Source: an uncultured Ruminococcus sp.
Lineage (GTDB): Bacteria > Bacillota > Clostridia > Oscillospirales > Ruminococcaceae
Direction: 5' to 3'
Length of the DNA stretch: 37,835 nucleotides
Assembly (NCBI GenBank): GCA_910579835.1
Contig: CAJTWQ010000014.1
Location: 1 to 37,835 of the forward strand
Shown here: in pieces, positions 1 through 7,164 of the stretch
Layout of the letters: every line of letters starts with the position of its first letter
How positions within the stretch are numbered: the stretch's first letter is position 1
The notes under the pieces: generated by a model
Database searches by the model: none
Told to the model about the DNA's origin: nothing
The model's input: only the letters and a program-made list of their open reading frames with translations
Made by a program: the position numbers and the translations under genes

Positions 1-400
1 TGTAATACTGCTGACTTGGAGGAGAAATTGTCCCACGATTCATCAGATATGCCATTCCTTCATAAGATTTCCCGTTCATCTCAAACGTTTCTTCCTGCTC
101 ATAATCTTCGTACTCCAAAACTTCTTCACATTCGCTCACTGTCGGCTCTGAAATCTCATTGGGTACGTTGTCGTTTATCGTCTGAACGTCCCTCACAGGC
201 TCGACACGCTGCTCACGGGCGGCGATACGCTCAGCTTTAAGGCGTTCCCTCTGCTTGATCGCATCTTCGGGGTGAAGCCACGCAATATTGCCCTCTAAAT
301 GTGAAAGAAGATGCTTGCGACAAGGATACCACAAAATCACCCAAATTGCTATATCCAAAGGCAACAAAAATGCGCCTTGTGTTTTGGTCACAAAGCGCAT
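1..400 (-). pseudogene. Open-ended reading frame, probable gene remnant (unknown function)
   Basis: The minus strand is open from an ATG at 400 to the left edge, about 133 codons. The middle is very charged (for example HPEDAIKQRERLKAERIAA) and the end acidic (EEVLEYEDYEQEE), which looks like real protein. The ATG has no SD, and it sits inside the terminator hairpin at 366-399, so the first codons are unlikely to be genuine. I read it as the 3' part of a mobile-element gene whose 5' end was lost when the neighbouring nuclease cassette arrived. I do not recognise the family. The gene continues outside the window. Confidence 0.45.
366..399 (-). terminator. Rho-independent terminator of the Rpn-family gene
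   Basis: On the minus strand an 11-bp stem with one mismatch (TGCGCTTTGTG pairing with CACAAGGCGCA, loop of 7) is followed by TTTTTGTT. It begins 22 bases after the stop codon of the nuclease gene at 422 and is the natural end of that transcript. Confidence 0.8.
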
Positions 401-421
401 GATTTATCTATAAATTTTCAA

Positions 422-1240
422 TTAATTTTTTGAGAGTATAGCCTTTATTTGTTCTTCGGTCATACCATATGCTTTCATTTTTGCAATAATATCTGCTTCT
501 GCTTCGGCTTTGCCTTCAGCTCTACCTTCAACTCTACCTTCCTTCTTAGCATTCGCTAAAGCCGAAGCCTCATCATGAAGAGCCTTTTCACGCAATCTTG
601 CCATTTCACGAATCTTTGCATCCTCACTCAGATCATAAATTACATTGACCGCCTTATTCATGATCGGCACGTTTGTCTGTTTCAACACCTCAAATTCCTC
701 CTCGCTTGACGCATTGAGAAACTGCATCCACAATTCTCTGCGGTTATTTGGATTCACTTTTTTACCGACTTTTCTAAGCTCAAAAAAGTGAATGCTGAAT
801 TTATCGGAAAAAATCTCGTCTGTGTCCTTTATAGAGGTCACGATTTCCGTGTGGTAATCGCTCCTGTCGAACATATTAAAATTAATTATATTTATGCAGA
901 TTGTCTTTTTAAGCTTATCGTAAGTCTCGCCGCTTTTCAATTCAGACGCATACAGCTTAGCCCAATAAAACAGCGTTCTGTCACGGTAATCGTTATTACC
1001 TCTTAGCTGAATTTCCACATTTATCAGCTTATCACGCACTTTCAGATTCAAATCCAGACGACTAAATTTTCCATCCGTGGTTTCCGGCGGCAGCTCAGGG
1101 TTTGTAATTACAATATCCTTTATGCTTTCACTTGGAATCTCCAGTATATCCGCTAAAAATTCATGCAGCATATCCCTGTTTTCCGTAAAAATCTTCTTAA
1201 AAATTATGTCCAGCTTTGCTGAAACTACGTCTCTTGCCAT
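422..1240 (-). CDS. Rpn family recombination-promoting nuclease / PD-(D/E)XK transposase-like protein
   Basis: A 272-residue protein of the Rpn/PDDEXK transposase group. Members are DNA endonucleases linked to recA-independent recombination and are often scattered as solo genes. The N-terminus (SAKLDIIFKKIFTENRD), the core with RLDLNLKV and NVEIQLRG (the D/ExK nuclease region) and the C-terminal charged tail with repeated EGRAEGKAEAEA are typical. The start at 1240 is chosen because GGGAGGT lies about 10 bases upstream; the frame runs 21 codons further up without an SD. A TATAAT-like -10 lies near 1270-1285 and a terminator at 366-399, so the gene is a self-contained cassette between broken genes. 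Family assignment is secure; activity is inferred. Confidence 0.85.
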   Translation of the reverse strand: MARDVVSAKLDIIFKKIFTENRDMLHEFLADILEIPSESIKDIVITNPELPPETTDGKFSRLDLNLKVRDKLINVEIQLRGNNDYRDRTLFYWAKLYASELKSGETYDKLKKTICINIINFNMFDRSDYHTEIVTSIKDTDEIFSDKFSIHFFELRKVGKKVNPNNRRELWMQFLNASSEEEFEVLKQTNVPIMNKAVNVIYDLSEDAKIREMARLREKALHDEASALANAKKEGRVEGRAEGKAEAEADIIAKMKAYGMTEEQIKAILSKN

Positions 1241-1287
1241 TGGTATCACCGACCTCCCTGTTTCTTTCATATATATTATATCATCTT

Positions 1288-1319
1288 TTGCCACGAATTT
1301 CAATTGCCACGAATTTCAA
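1288..1319. repeat. Exact 16-bp tandem duplication
   Basis: The 16-mer TTGCCACGAATTTCAA occurs twice head to tail (1288-1303 and 1304-1319) without a mismatch. It lies at the junction between the end of the recombinase-like frame and the promoter of the Rpn-family gene. One copy supplies the TGA stop of the recombinase-like frame. Probably a slippage or insertion-repair scar. Confidence 0.9.
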
Positions 1320-1920
1320 TATGTTCAGAACATTTTTCTGTAAATTTCAGACCGCCAATCATGTGAAATTCCAACTCATTTTGATTTACGACTACAATTT
1401 TTTCTATCAGAAATTCAAACGCAGATTCGTTAAATTCTGTTATTGAATCATTCTGCTTTTCAAAAAAATCAATTATCATTTCAAGCTGTTCCAATGTTTC
1501 ATCTTCATCATCGGAGCGAGTGAGCTTTTTTAATTCTGACTGGAGCTTATTTATTTTTGCTGTAAGCTCAGTAGTTTGTTCAAGATACTTAGCGTCTGAT
1601 AAATATTTTTCAGCTTTATTATCCGACTTATCAGAAATCCATTTTTTCAATGCGCTGACATGACGATTTATATCATGTGCCGCTTCACAAGTAGTCTGAT
1701 ACATTTTTTGAAGTTCATGATACATCTGCAATTGCATTTGCTCTCGCTGAGTCATCAAATCTGTCTGATGCTCCGTCAGTAGCATATCCTCAAAGCTGCT
1801 TTCAGGATTGTCTGTCAGCAGACTTTTAAACGCCGTCATCTCTGAAGAATCAAGTTTTTCGAGACGTTCTGAAAACAAATTCAGCTTGTAAATATCCGCT
1901 GAAAACTCTCTGCTGCACAA
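1300..1920 (-). pseudogene. Chimeric ORF: histidine-kinase-like helix joined to a serine recombinase C-terminal tail
   Basis: The 206-codon frame has no own SD and its ATG lies inside the small upstream ORF. Residues about 62-112 (MYHELQKMYQTTCEAAHDIN, then HVSALKKWI, then AEKYLSD) resemble the dimerisation/phospho-acceptor helix of GHKL sensor kinases, with HD where HDxKNH is usual. Residues about 115-195 (coiled coil, then ITEFNESAFEFLIEKIVVV and a GGLKFTE ending) match the C-terminus of large serine recombinases. The catalytic recombinase domain, zinc domain and kinase ATPase domain are all missing. I take it as an in-frame fusion of two decayed genes. The recombinase part is more certain than the kinase part. 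Confidence 0.55.
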
Positions 1921-2012
1921 GCTGTACTGTCAAGCTCTGTCTGAGCTTCTGAGATAAGTGTCTCCAGTTCCTTAAGGCTTCTAACCTTTGCTAATAAATC
2001 CATTGTACTCAT
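1881..2012 (-). pseudogene. Truncated small mobile-element ORF (43 aa)
   Basis: Starts with ATG at 2012 behind a perfect GGAGGT. The N-terminus MSTMDLLAKVRSLKELETLI followed by an acidic helix resembles short proteins that precede recombinase or recombination genes in Firmicute elements; those continue into a beta-strand domain that is absent here. It ends early after switching into unrelated sequence and overlaps the next frame by 40 bases. Driven by the leftward promoter at 2076-2104. Exact family not known. Confidence 0.45.
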
Positions 2013-2075
2013 ATCAAGTACCTCCTTGTTATTATTCAGCTTAGGGAGCGTTTCTGTTTCCCTTACTGTAATTAT

Positions 2076-2104
2076 ATTATAGCACTAATTTCTAGTGTTG
2101 TCAA
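2076..2104 (-). promoter_or_regulatory. Leftward consensus promoter with overlapping TAGTG operator
   Basis: On the minus strand TTGACA (2099-2104), a 17-base spacer and TATAAT (2076-2081). The spacer is itself an inverted repeat: CACTA and TAGTG separated by ATTTC. The same TAGTGTT core recurs at 2127-2135 and 2161-2169, so a regulator could block both divergent promoters. The adjacent XRE gene is the obvious candidate repressor. Confidence 0.8.
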
Positions 2105-2153
2105 TATGTAATATTGCACAAGGTCTTAGTGTTAATATTGTGCATTTTTACAC

Positions 2154-2182
2154 TTGACTTTAGTGTTAAACTATGCTATAAT
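2154..2182 (+). promoter_or_regulatory. Rightward consensus promoter of the XRE gene
   Basis: TTGACT (2154-2159), 17-base spacer, TATAAT (2177-2182). The spacer contains TAGTGTTAA, the same element as at 2127-2135. The start codon follows about 47 bases after the expected transcription start, with AAGAAAGGA as SD. Confidence 0.85.
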
Positions 2183-2239
2183 TATAATGGGAAATAGAAG
2201 AGTATATAAAATTTTGCTCCCAAGAAAGGACTTTATATA

Positions 2240-2452
2240 ATGCCGATTAAGTATAAAATTGATGTACTAGCAGCATTAAAAGAAAAAGGCTATCCAACAA
2301 CCAGATTGAGAAAAGAAAAATTAATAGGAGAAGCAACGATACAAAGATTAAGGCATAAGCAAAGCGTTTCCTTTGAAATTCTCTCAAAACTTTGCAACTT
2401 GCTTGAATGTGATATAGGTGATATATTAACAAACGAGGAGGAGCAGGATTGA
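2240..2452 (+). CDS. Small XRE/Cro-type HTH regulator (70 aa)
   Basis: A single Cro/C1-type helix-turn-helix fills the protein: GEATIQRLRHKQSVSFEILS forms the turn and recognition helix, followed by KLCNLLECDIGDIL, the usual end of YozG-like minimal repressors. The SD is AAGAAAGGA. It reads away from a divergent promoter region carrying repeated TAGTG half-sites, which suggests autorepression and control of the leftward mobile-element genes. The abortive-infection locus lies 190 bases downstream in the same direction and might share its control. Confidence 0.85.
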   Translation: MPIKYKIDVLAALKEKGYPTTRLRKEKLIGEATIQRLRHKQSVSFEILSKLCNLLECDIGDILTNEEEQD

Positions 2453-2564
2453 ACGAAATTAAAGCATATAAGAAGATATAAGAGAATATAACAAACCATA
2501 AAAATATACAAAAAATAATTTAGATTTGTGCAAAATGCGAATGGATTTTTTTTAGAAAATAGAA

Positions 2565-2626
2565 TATAATAATAACAACAGAACCTCACGCACCTCTCAA
2601 TGATGTGTCCCAGTGAGGGCTTTTTT
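2565..2626 (+). ncRNA. Candidate small hairpin RNA upstream of the Abi gene (abiF-motif-like)
   Basis: A TATAAT at 2565-2570 would start a transcript near 2577. It contains an outer stem CCTCAC (2584-2589) with GTGAGG (2613-2618), a possible inner GCAC/GTGT stem, and ends in a TTTTTT tract at 2621-2626, giving a 50-nt RNA. A matching -35 is poor. Position and shape fit the structured RNAs known upstream of AbiF/AbiD-type genes (abiF RNA motif), thought to act as the RNA partner of the HEPN toxin. It could instead be only a terminator for the XRE gene. Confidence 0.55.
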
Positions 2627-2644
2627 ATAAGGTGGTTATAATTA

Positions 2645-3548
2645 ATGGATGTAAAACAGCCTGAACCATTGTGCAAACAAGTTGAAAAACTAAAAGAGCA
2701 CGGATGCGAAATAGCAGATTTTGAAGAAGCATTGCTAATATTAAGCAAAATAAATTACTATAAGCTTTCTGCTTACTTTTTACCGTTTCGCCTTAATTAC
2801 GGTACATACGCTTCAGGAACCAGTTTAATCAAGGTATATAAAATTTACCAATTCGAAAGGCAACTCATATCTTTTTTATATGGCGTTATACAAGAGATAG
2901 AGGTTTTCATAAAAACTCAGATTGCTTATTATCATTCTAATAAATATGGCTCACTCGGGTATATGGACGTTTCTAATATGGATCCTAAAGCTGCCAATCA
3001 TCATGCAAAACTAATGGAACAATTCGCTAATGAAATAGAAAGAAATAGTGATTTACCATTTGTTAAGCATCACATACAGAATTACGGCGGTAAATTTCCT
3101 TTGTGGGTTGCCATTGAATTATTTACATTAGGCAATACTTCACGATTTTATTCTCAAATGCTTACAAATGCTTACATCAGATAAAAAAGCTATAGCAAAT
3201 GTTATCTCAAATATAACCGGAATTCGTTGCACCCATGCACAACTTGGAAGTTGCTTGCATTGCTTAACAATTTTACGAAATAAATGTGCACATTTTTCCA
3301 GAATATATTATAGCATCTTTTCAGCTACGCCAAAGCTTCCAAAATCAGAAGAGAAAAAAGCAAATATTAACGGAATAAAGTATGTGTATCTTTTTCAATA
3401 TATTTTTGTTTTAAAAATGCTATATCCTTCTCCTGACAGTTGGTGTATTATTGTTACTGCATTAAAGGCTATGATTGAGGCATACAGTGAGTTTATAGAT
3501 ATTAAACATATTGGATTTCCGGATAACTGGGAAGAACTTTTATCATAA
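2645..3548 (+). pseudogene. Abi_2 family (AbiD/AbiF-like) HEPN abortive-infection gene, frameshifted
   Basis: Two overlapping frames (2645-3184 and 3168-3548) together make one Abi_2 protein of about 300 residues. The first holds the family N-terminus (INYYKLSAYFLPFR) and central helices; the second holds ILRNKCAHFSR at about 3276, the R-N-x3-H ribonuclease motif of HEPN domains. The reading frame breaks at the exact 10-bp duplication 3155-3174; removing one copy restores QMLTSDKKAIAN without a gap. The first frame stops nine residues after the break, so it lacks the catalytic motif. SD AAGGTGG. Such proteins cleave RNA after phage infection in known systems. Confidence 0.85.
3155..3174. repeat. 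Exact 10-bp tandem duplication inside the Abi gene
   Basis: CAAATGCTTA is present twice in direct succession (3155-3164, 3165-3174). A 10-base insertion shifts the frame by one. Because both flanking frames are otherwise open and conserved, the event looks recent and reversible by replication slippage. Confidence 0.95.
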
Positions 3549-3559
3549 AATGTATAAGG

Positions 3560-3588
3560 AGCAGGCAAACGCACCTGCTTCGATTTTT
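3560..3588 (+). terminator. Terminator of the Abi locus
   Basis: AGCAGG (3560-3565), 8-base loop, CCTGCT (3574-3579), followed by CGATTTTTAT. Begins 12 bases after the Abi stop codon. Confidence 0.7.
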
Positions 3589-3663
3589 ATACTGTAATAT
3601 TGCCATTTCCTATGCGGGTATTTAGGAGAATCCAAAATTGGATTTACCGCTTTATCGGCCGCT

Positions 3664-4206
3664 TCAAGTCTGTTGAGGTCGCCACCTCAGTTTTAGAATA
3701 TGGCAGAATAGTTTGTGTCTAAGAGCCTTGAATACTCCGGACTTGCGCTCTCCCGGAGGTGCTATAGTCAGCGTATATAGGTTTATTGATTCCGTGTGAG
3801 CATTAGCAGGATAAGCAACTATTGCTTTATCCTGCAAGCACAGCGATAGAATGGACAGTATCGGCAAAGCTACCATAGAACTATCTACCTGCACAAAGTC
3901 ACATACCGCTTTCAGATAATCACTAAGCGGATTCGGCAGACTGTTTATAGGAAACGGCTGCAAAGCAACTTCTTTTTCAAAACTCTGAGGAAGCTCCCAA
4001 AGTTCAGGCTCACCGAATTCTCTTGCAGTTTGCTGAGCAATGTCATATATCTGTTGTTCGATTCCCAGTTCTCTCGCCTGCATCATTATTCCGGTGAAAA
4101 TATTCGCACGCTCGCGCATATCGCTTATGAGGAGCGTGCTTTCAATAATTCCCTGCGATCGCATGAGAAGCTGATCGGCGGTCAGCTTTATTTCTTCTGT
4201 CTGCAA
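3664..4206 (-). pseudogene. Truncated DUF3987 (YfjI-like) mobile-element protein
   Basis: A 180-codon frame from a TTG at 4206 (preceded by GGTGAG). It has the N-terminal helices and the DUF3987 core: FPINSLPNPLSDYLKAVCDF, then TLTIAPPGERKSGVF, the Walker-A-like loop of these helicase/primase-associated proteins. The family usually runs several hundred residues further; here it ends shortly after the loop in unrelated residues (LKLRWRPQQT), so it is 3' truncated. Another frame at 3549-3660 stays open (GGDLNRLEAADKAVN...) and may be the tail of another gene after the break. The gene follows the winged-helix fragment with 11 bases between, a pair often seen in phage and ICE modules. Confidence 0.75.
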
Positions 4207-4217
4207 ATTCTCACCGC

Positions 4218-4412
4218 CTACTCAATATCGGATATGAAATCCTCGGAAGATTTGAGAGCAGCTTTTGCACTGTTTATTCTGCTCCGCTCCGTTCTGACAT
4301 ACTCTACTGCCTCTTCTGGAGTATCAGGGATAAAATATCCGCCTCTGTTACCCTCGAGACTGCTGCATATAACAGCTCCCTTTGTTCGTGCGTTTGCAAC
4401 AAGCTGTTTTGA
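4218..4412 (-). pseudogene. 5'-truncated winged-helix mobile-element protein
   Basis: The frame is open from a TAG at 4413-4415 to the TAG at 4218-4220, with no start codon. The residues KQLVANARTKGAVICSS, then GGYFIPDTPEEAVEYVRTE and SRINSAKAALKSSEDFI resemble the second half of a small winged-helix protein commonly encoded just before DUF3987 genes in Firmicute elements. The DNA-recognition N-terminus is missing. A consensus promoter (4423-4451) abuts the break, so the gene start has been deleted between promoter and coding sequence. Confidence 0.65.
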
Positions 4413-4422
4413 CTATAGCATA

Positions 4423-4477
4423 ATTATAACAAATATAATGTAAAACGTCAATATTTAATACAACAAATGTTGTATTA
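4423..4477 (-). promoter_or_regulatory. Leftward promoter with perfect 22-bp upstream dyad
   Basis: On the minus strand TTGACG (4446-4451), 17-base spacer, TATAAT (4423-4428). Directly upstream lies a perfect dyad with 10-base arms, TAATACAACA (4456-4465) and its complement TGTTGTATTA (4468-4477), separated by AA. This is the geometry of an operator or activator site. The gene it once served is truncated. Confidence 0.7.
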
Positions 4478-4496
4478 ATAGCAGTCATTACAAAAA

Positions 4497-4527
4497 CTCC
4501 CTCTGTAAAATTCAGAGGGAGCGCTTT
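4497..4527. terminator. Bidirectional terminator
   Basis: Stem CTCCCTCTG (4497-4505) and CAGAGGGAG (4513-4521) with a 7-base loop; CGCTTTTTC follows on plus and GTTTTTG on minus. It ends the leftward transcript of the PBP unit and insulates it from the mobile-element relics. Confidence 0.85.
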
Positions 4528-4554
4528 TTCAGTAACTAAAAACTACAAATTATG

Positions 4555-4614
4555 CCCTTGTAAAGCTAAGCGAATTCGCTTGCAAAAGTGAAATTGTGAT
4601 CCTTTGGATTCTGC
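4555..4614 (-). repeat. Degenerate copy of the 3' end of the PBP gene
   Basis: Sixty bases match 5115-5174 at 56 of 60 positions with a constant offset of 560. At 5115-5174 this is the coding sequence for about the last 20 residues of the transpeptidase (region KDHNFTFASE). The copy here lies downstream of the small membrane protein and is not part of a gene. It suggests that a second PBP gene, or a tandem duplicate of PBP plus neighbour, once stood here and was deleted. Confidence 0.9.
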
Positions 4615-4639
4615 TTTCACAGAACGGATTGTATCTCCA

Positions 4640-5074
4640 TTAATAAGGATATTTTAAATTTTCAGAGCCCTTATTTTTACTGAGTATGTCTATGATGCTG
4701 TCAATATCTATTCCTAATATATCTTCCTCCGGATTTTTCGAATACTGTATCCTGCAATCCCCAGTTATACCGATGTTATAGACATACTCCCGTTCTTCTG
4801 ATATAAAATGAATAATTATATCATGGGATGGACAACTGCAGCCAATATCGTATTCTGATTTTACGTTAAAGCCATCCACTAATTTGTCGATTTGTTCAGG
4901 GTTATTGATTTCAAGGGGCGAATCTAAAGAAAGAGAGTCAATAAGTCTTTGGTTATACTCAACACGGATTATTTTTATATTTTTCAGCTTCGGCAGTTTA
5001 TATTCCTGAAATCCCAAAAATACAGACACCATAACTGCTATGCATAAAAATATTGTTATAATTGCTTTTTTCAT
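4640..5074 (-). CDS. Small membrane-anchored or secreted protein (144 aa), unknown
   Basis: Residues 1-22 (MKKAIITIFLCIAVMVSVFL) form a signal peptide or membrane anchor without a lipobox. The rest is an acidic extracytoplasmic domain of about 120 residues, with a GCSCPSHDI motif near residue 80 and two further strands with a cysteine (GDCRIQY). I do not recognise a named family. It starts 12 bases after the PBP stop codon with a weak SD (AAAGGC) and must be co-transcribed with it; the terminator at 4497-4527 follows. The job is therefore probably in the envelope. Confidence 0.75.
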   Translation of the reverse strand: MKKAIITIFLCIAVMVSVFLGFQEYKLPKLKNIKIIRVEYNQRLIDSLSLDSPLEINNPEQIDKLVDGFNVKSEYDIGCSCPSHDIIIHFISEEREYVYNIGITGDCRIQYSKNPEEDILGIDIDSIIDILSKNKGSENLKYPY

Positions 5075-5086
5075 GCCTTTGCATTT

Positions 5087-6628
5087 TTAATAACTGAATA
5101 CAATGTCAATAATTCCCTTGTAAAGTTGAGCTGATTCGCTTGCAAAAGTGAAATTGTGATCCTTTGGATTCTGCACCTGCATCACAATGGTATAGGAACC
5201 ACCGGAAGCCCTGTAGTCGCTGTAATCGGAATTTACACCGCAGCAGTTACCGTTGTCATTATAGTTTTTTACGCAGCCTGTTATGTAAAGAAAATCTCCT
5301 ACGCCTGTTTCGGCTGTTCCAGTTTTTGCATAAAGCTGATAGCCCTCCGGAACGTAAATTCCCAGATTTGAAGCAACGCCGTTCATGCCATTCAGAAGGT
5401 TTTGCCTGTATTCCGCCGGAATAGAACCAATAACTTCAAATGGGGAACTTCCCTGTTCAATAACATTGTAAAAGTCGTTTGTATCTACGATATTTCTTAT
5501 AACGAACGGTTTAACCATATCCCCGAAAACAGCTTCTCTGCCCAGAGCGGCAAGATATATCGGACAGGTTCGTACATAAGACTGTCCGAATGCGCTGCGT
5601 CTTAGATCATCGTTGCAATAAACCTCTATATTATTTTCCAGCGAACCGAAATCGCACAATATTTCATATCCGGGACCAAAATTAAAAATGTTTCCCAGAT
5701 CGTTGAGCACATCCTGAGCACCTATCTGCTGAAATGCCTTTGCAAAGAAGATATTGCTGGAGTTGACAAATGCGGAGCTGAGCGTGCGGTCCGGAATGGG
5801 GTAATATCCCGTATCATGATCCCAGTTGACAATAGTCGAACCGTCGTCCGTCCATGTGCCATCGTCATAGAGGGAAGTGATTCCGTGTTTATCGCAGAGG
5901 ACTTCAGACATTATCTTGAAGCACGAGCCGGGAGAAGCGTTCTGAAAGGCCTTATTTGCACAGGCTCCTCCGGGGAGAGTATTGATATAGTTCGGATCGG
6001 AAAGAAGAAGATCCGGATCGTAGGATGGATAGGAAACCTCCGACAGAATGGAACCGTCGTTTCTCATTACCACAACCGAACCGACTATATTATTATTCTG
6101 CATGTATTGATAGATAGCGCTCTGAACGTCCGCGTCCAAAGTTAGCTGTATAGACTGCCCCACATCGGGATCGCCGCCTACGGCAGTAGGATTATTTTTT
6201 CTCAGAAGTTCTTCAAATGTGACGTCGAAGCCTCCGGAATTCTCGCTGAGTATATTTCCAAAGGAAATTTTATAGCCCTGATTGTCGGAGGATAACCGTA
6301 CTTCAGTTCCTGTTTCATCGTGCCTGCTGTACATAAGCAGATCGCCGTCTGCATCATAAAGATTCCCCTTCGCTACAGGCGGAGCGGTAGTCGTGGTGGT
6401 GGTGACAGCAGTAGAAGTCGTCGTGGCGGAAGTAGTGGTCGTAACGGGATTTCCCTCGTCGTCAACGGCTGTTGTGGGAATATTTCCATCGTACATTGGT
6501 ACATCCTGAAAAATGTTTTCACTGCTTCTGTTTTCAGCGCGGTTAACCTTAGATGTACAGGACACTGCCGCCGGCAGAACCAGAATGGAAAGCGCAGCCG
6601 CAATGGCTCTTTTTACCTTTTGTATCAT
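5087..6628 (-). CDS. Penicillin-binding transpeptidase, probable lipoprotein
   Basis: 513 residues. All three active-site motifs of serine D,D-transpeptidases are present: S235-C-F-K238 in ASPGSCFK, S290-S-N292, and K435-T-G in AKTGTAE. It should cross-link peptidoglycan stems outside the membrane. The N-terminus ends in AAVSC (Cys24), which reads as a lipobox, so it is probably a lipoprotein rather than having the usual single membrane anchor; a Thr-rich linker (residues about 62-82) follows. The region before the transpeptidase domain is much shorter than in FtsI or PbpA. SD GGGGGAG and a consensus promoter at 6717-6745. FtsI/PbpA-like; no gene symbol can be assigned safely. Confidence 0.92.
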   Translation of the reverse strand: MIQKVKRAIAAALSILVLPAAVSCTSKVNRAENRSSENIFQDVPMYDGNIPTTAVDDEGNPVTTTTSATTTSTAVTTTTTTAPPVAKGNLYDADGDLLMYSRHDETGTEVRLSSDNQGYKISFGNILSENSGGFDVTFEELLRKNNPTAVGGDPDVGQSIQLTLDADVQSAIYQYMQNNNIVGSVVVMRNDGSILSEVSYPSYDPDLLLSDPNYINTLPGGACANKAFQNASPGSCFKIMSEVLCDKHGITSLYDDGTWTDDGSTIVNWDHDTGYYPIPDRTLSSAFVNSSNIFFAKAFQQIGAQDVLNDLGNIFNFGPGYEILCDFGSLENNIEVYCNDDLRRSAFGQSYVRTCPIYLAALGREAVFGDMVKPFVIRNIVDTNDFYNVIEQGSSPFEVIGSIPAEYRQNLLNGMNGVASNLGIYVPEGYQLYAKTGTAETGVGDFLYITGCVKNYNDNGNCCGVNSDYSDYRASGGSYTIVMQVQNPKDHNFTFASESAQLYKGIIDIVFSY

Positions 6629-6716
6629 TGTTCTCCCCCTAAGAGCCTGTCAGTATTATCACTGAAAATCAGCATATAAAAATACAGATCAGACCTTAAT
6701 ATCTTTTTATGTAACA

Positions 6717-6745
6717 ATTATACTCCATAATCCTTTTTTCGTCAA
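6717..6745 (-). promoter_or_regulatory. Promoter of the PBP unit
   Basis: Minus strand TTGACG (6740-6745), 17-base spacer, TATAAT (6717-6722). Leader of roughly 80 bases to the ATG at 6628. Confidence 0.85.
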
Positions 6746-6821
6746 GAGAATACATAGTCTTTAACCTATATTTTACATATTGTTTTCAGTTTGTAATAAA
6801 ATTTTTGCATATTTTTTTCAT

Positions 6822-6855
6822 AAAAAAATCAGCGTAGGTGAAACGCTGATTTTTT
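6822..6855. terminator. Bidirectional terminator ending the six-gene envelope operon
   Basis: ATCAGCGT (6828-6835), 7-base loop, ACGCTGAT (6843-6850), with A-run and T-run on the two sides. It lies about 35 bases after the stop of the TSCPD gene. Confidence 0.88.
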
Positions 6856-6887
6856 ATATGATTATTATGAAAGATCCTGAACAGACC

Positions 6888-7148
6888 TTAATTTCCTCTA
6901 GTTTCCTCATAGGCTTTGCGCACAGCCCTTGCAAGCTGATCTGCACATGAAGTCGGTTTTCTGCCGCAGAGATTGCCCTTTAGCTTTGCTTCTATCTCTT
7001 CCACTGTCATACCTTCTACCAGCTTTGCTATTGCTTTGAGATTACCGTTGCATCCGCCGATAAAAGTAATATTTGTAATAACGTTTCCCTCAATATTAAA
7101 GTTTATCTGCTGTGAACATACCATTGATGTTTTATATTTATATTCCAT
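6888..7148 (-). CDS. TSCPD domain protein, TIGR03905 type (86 aa)
   Basis: Nearly the whole protein is a TSCPD domain: GGCNGNLKAIAKLVEGMT, then GNLCGRKPTSCADQLARAV. Two cysteines at the conserved positions suggest metal or nucleotide-related chemistry; a related domain ends some B12-dependent ribonucleotide reductases. The role of solo TSCPD proteins is not established. The SD AGGAGG is strong. It starts 16 bases after the dockerin gene and no terminator separates them, so it is the last gene of the transcript, although its cytoplasmic nature does not fit the secreted partners. Confidence 0.85.
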   Translation of the reverse strand: MEYKYKTSMVCSQQINFNIEGNVITNITFIGGCNGNLKAIAKLVEGMTVEEIEAKLKGNLCGRKPTSCADQLARAVRKAYEETRGN

Positions 7149-7164
7149 ATCAGTTCCTCCTATG

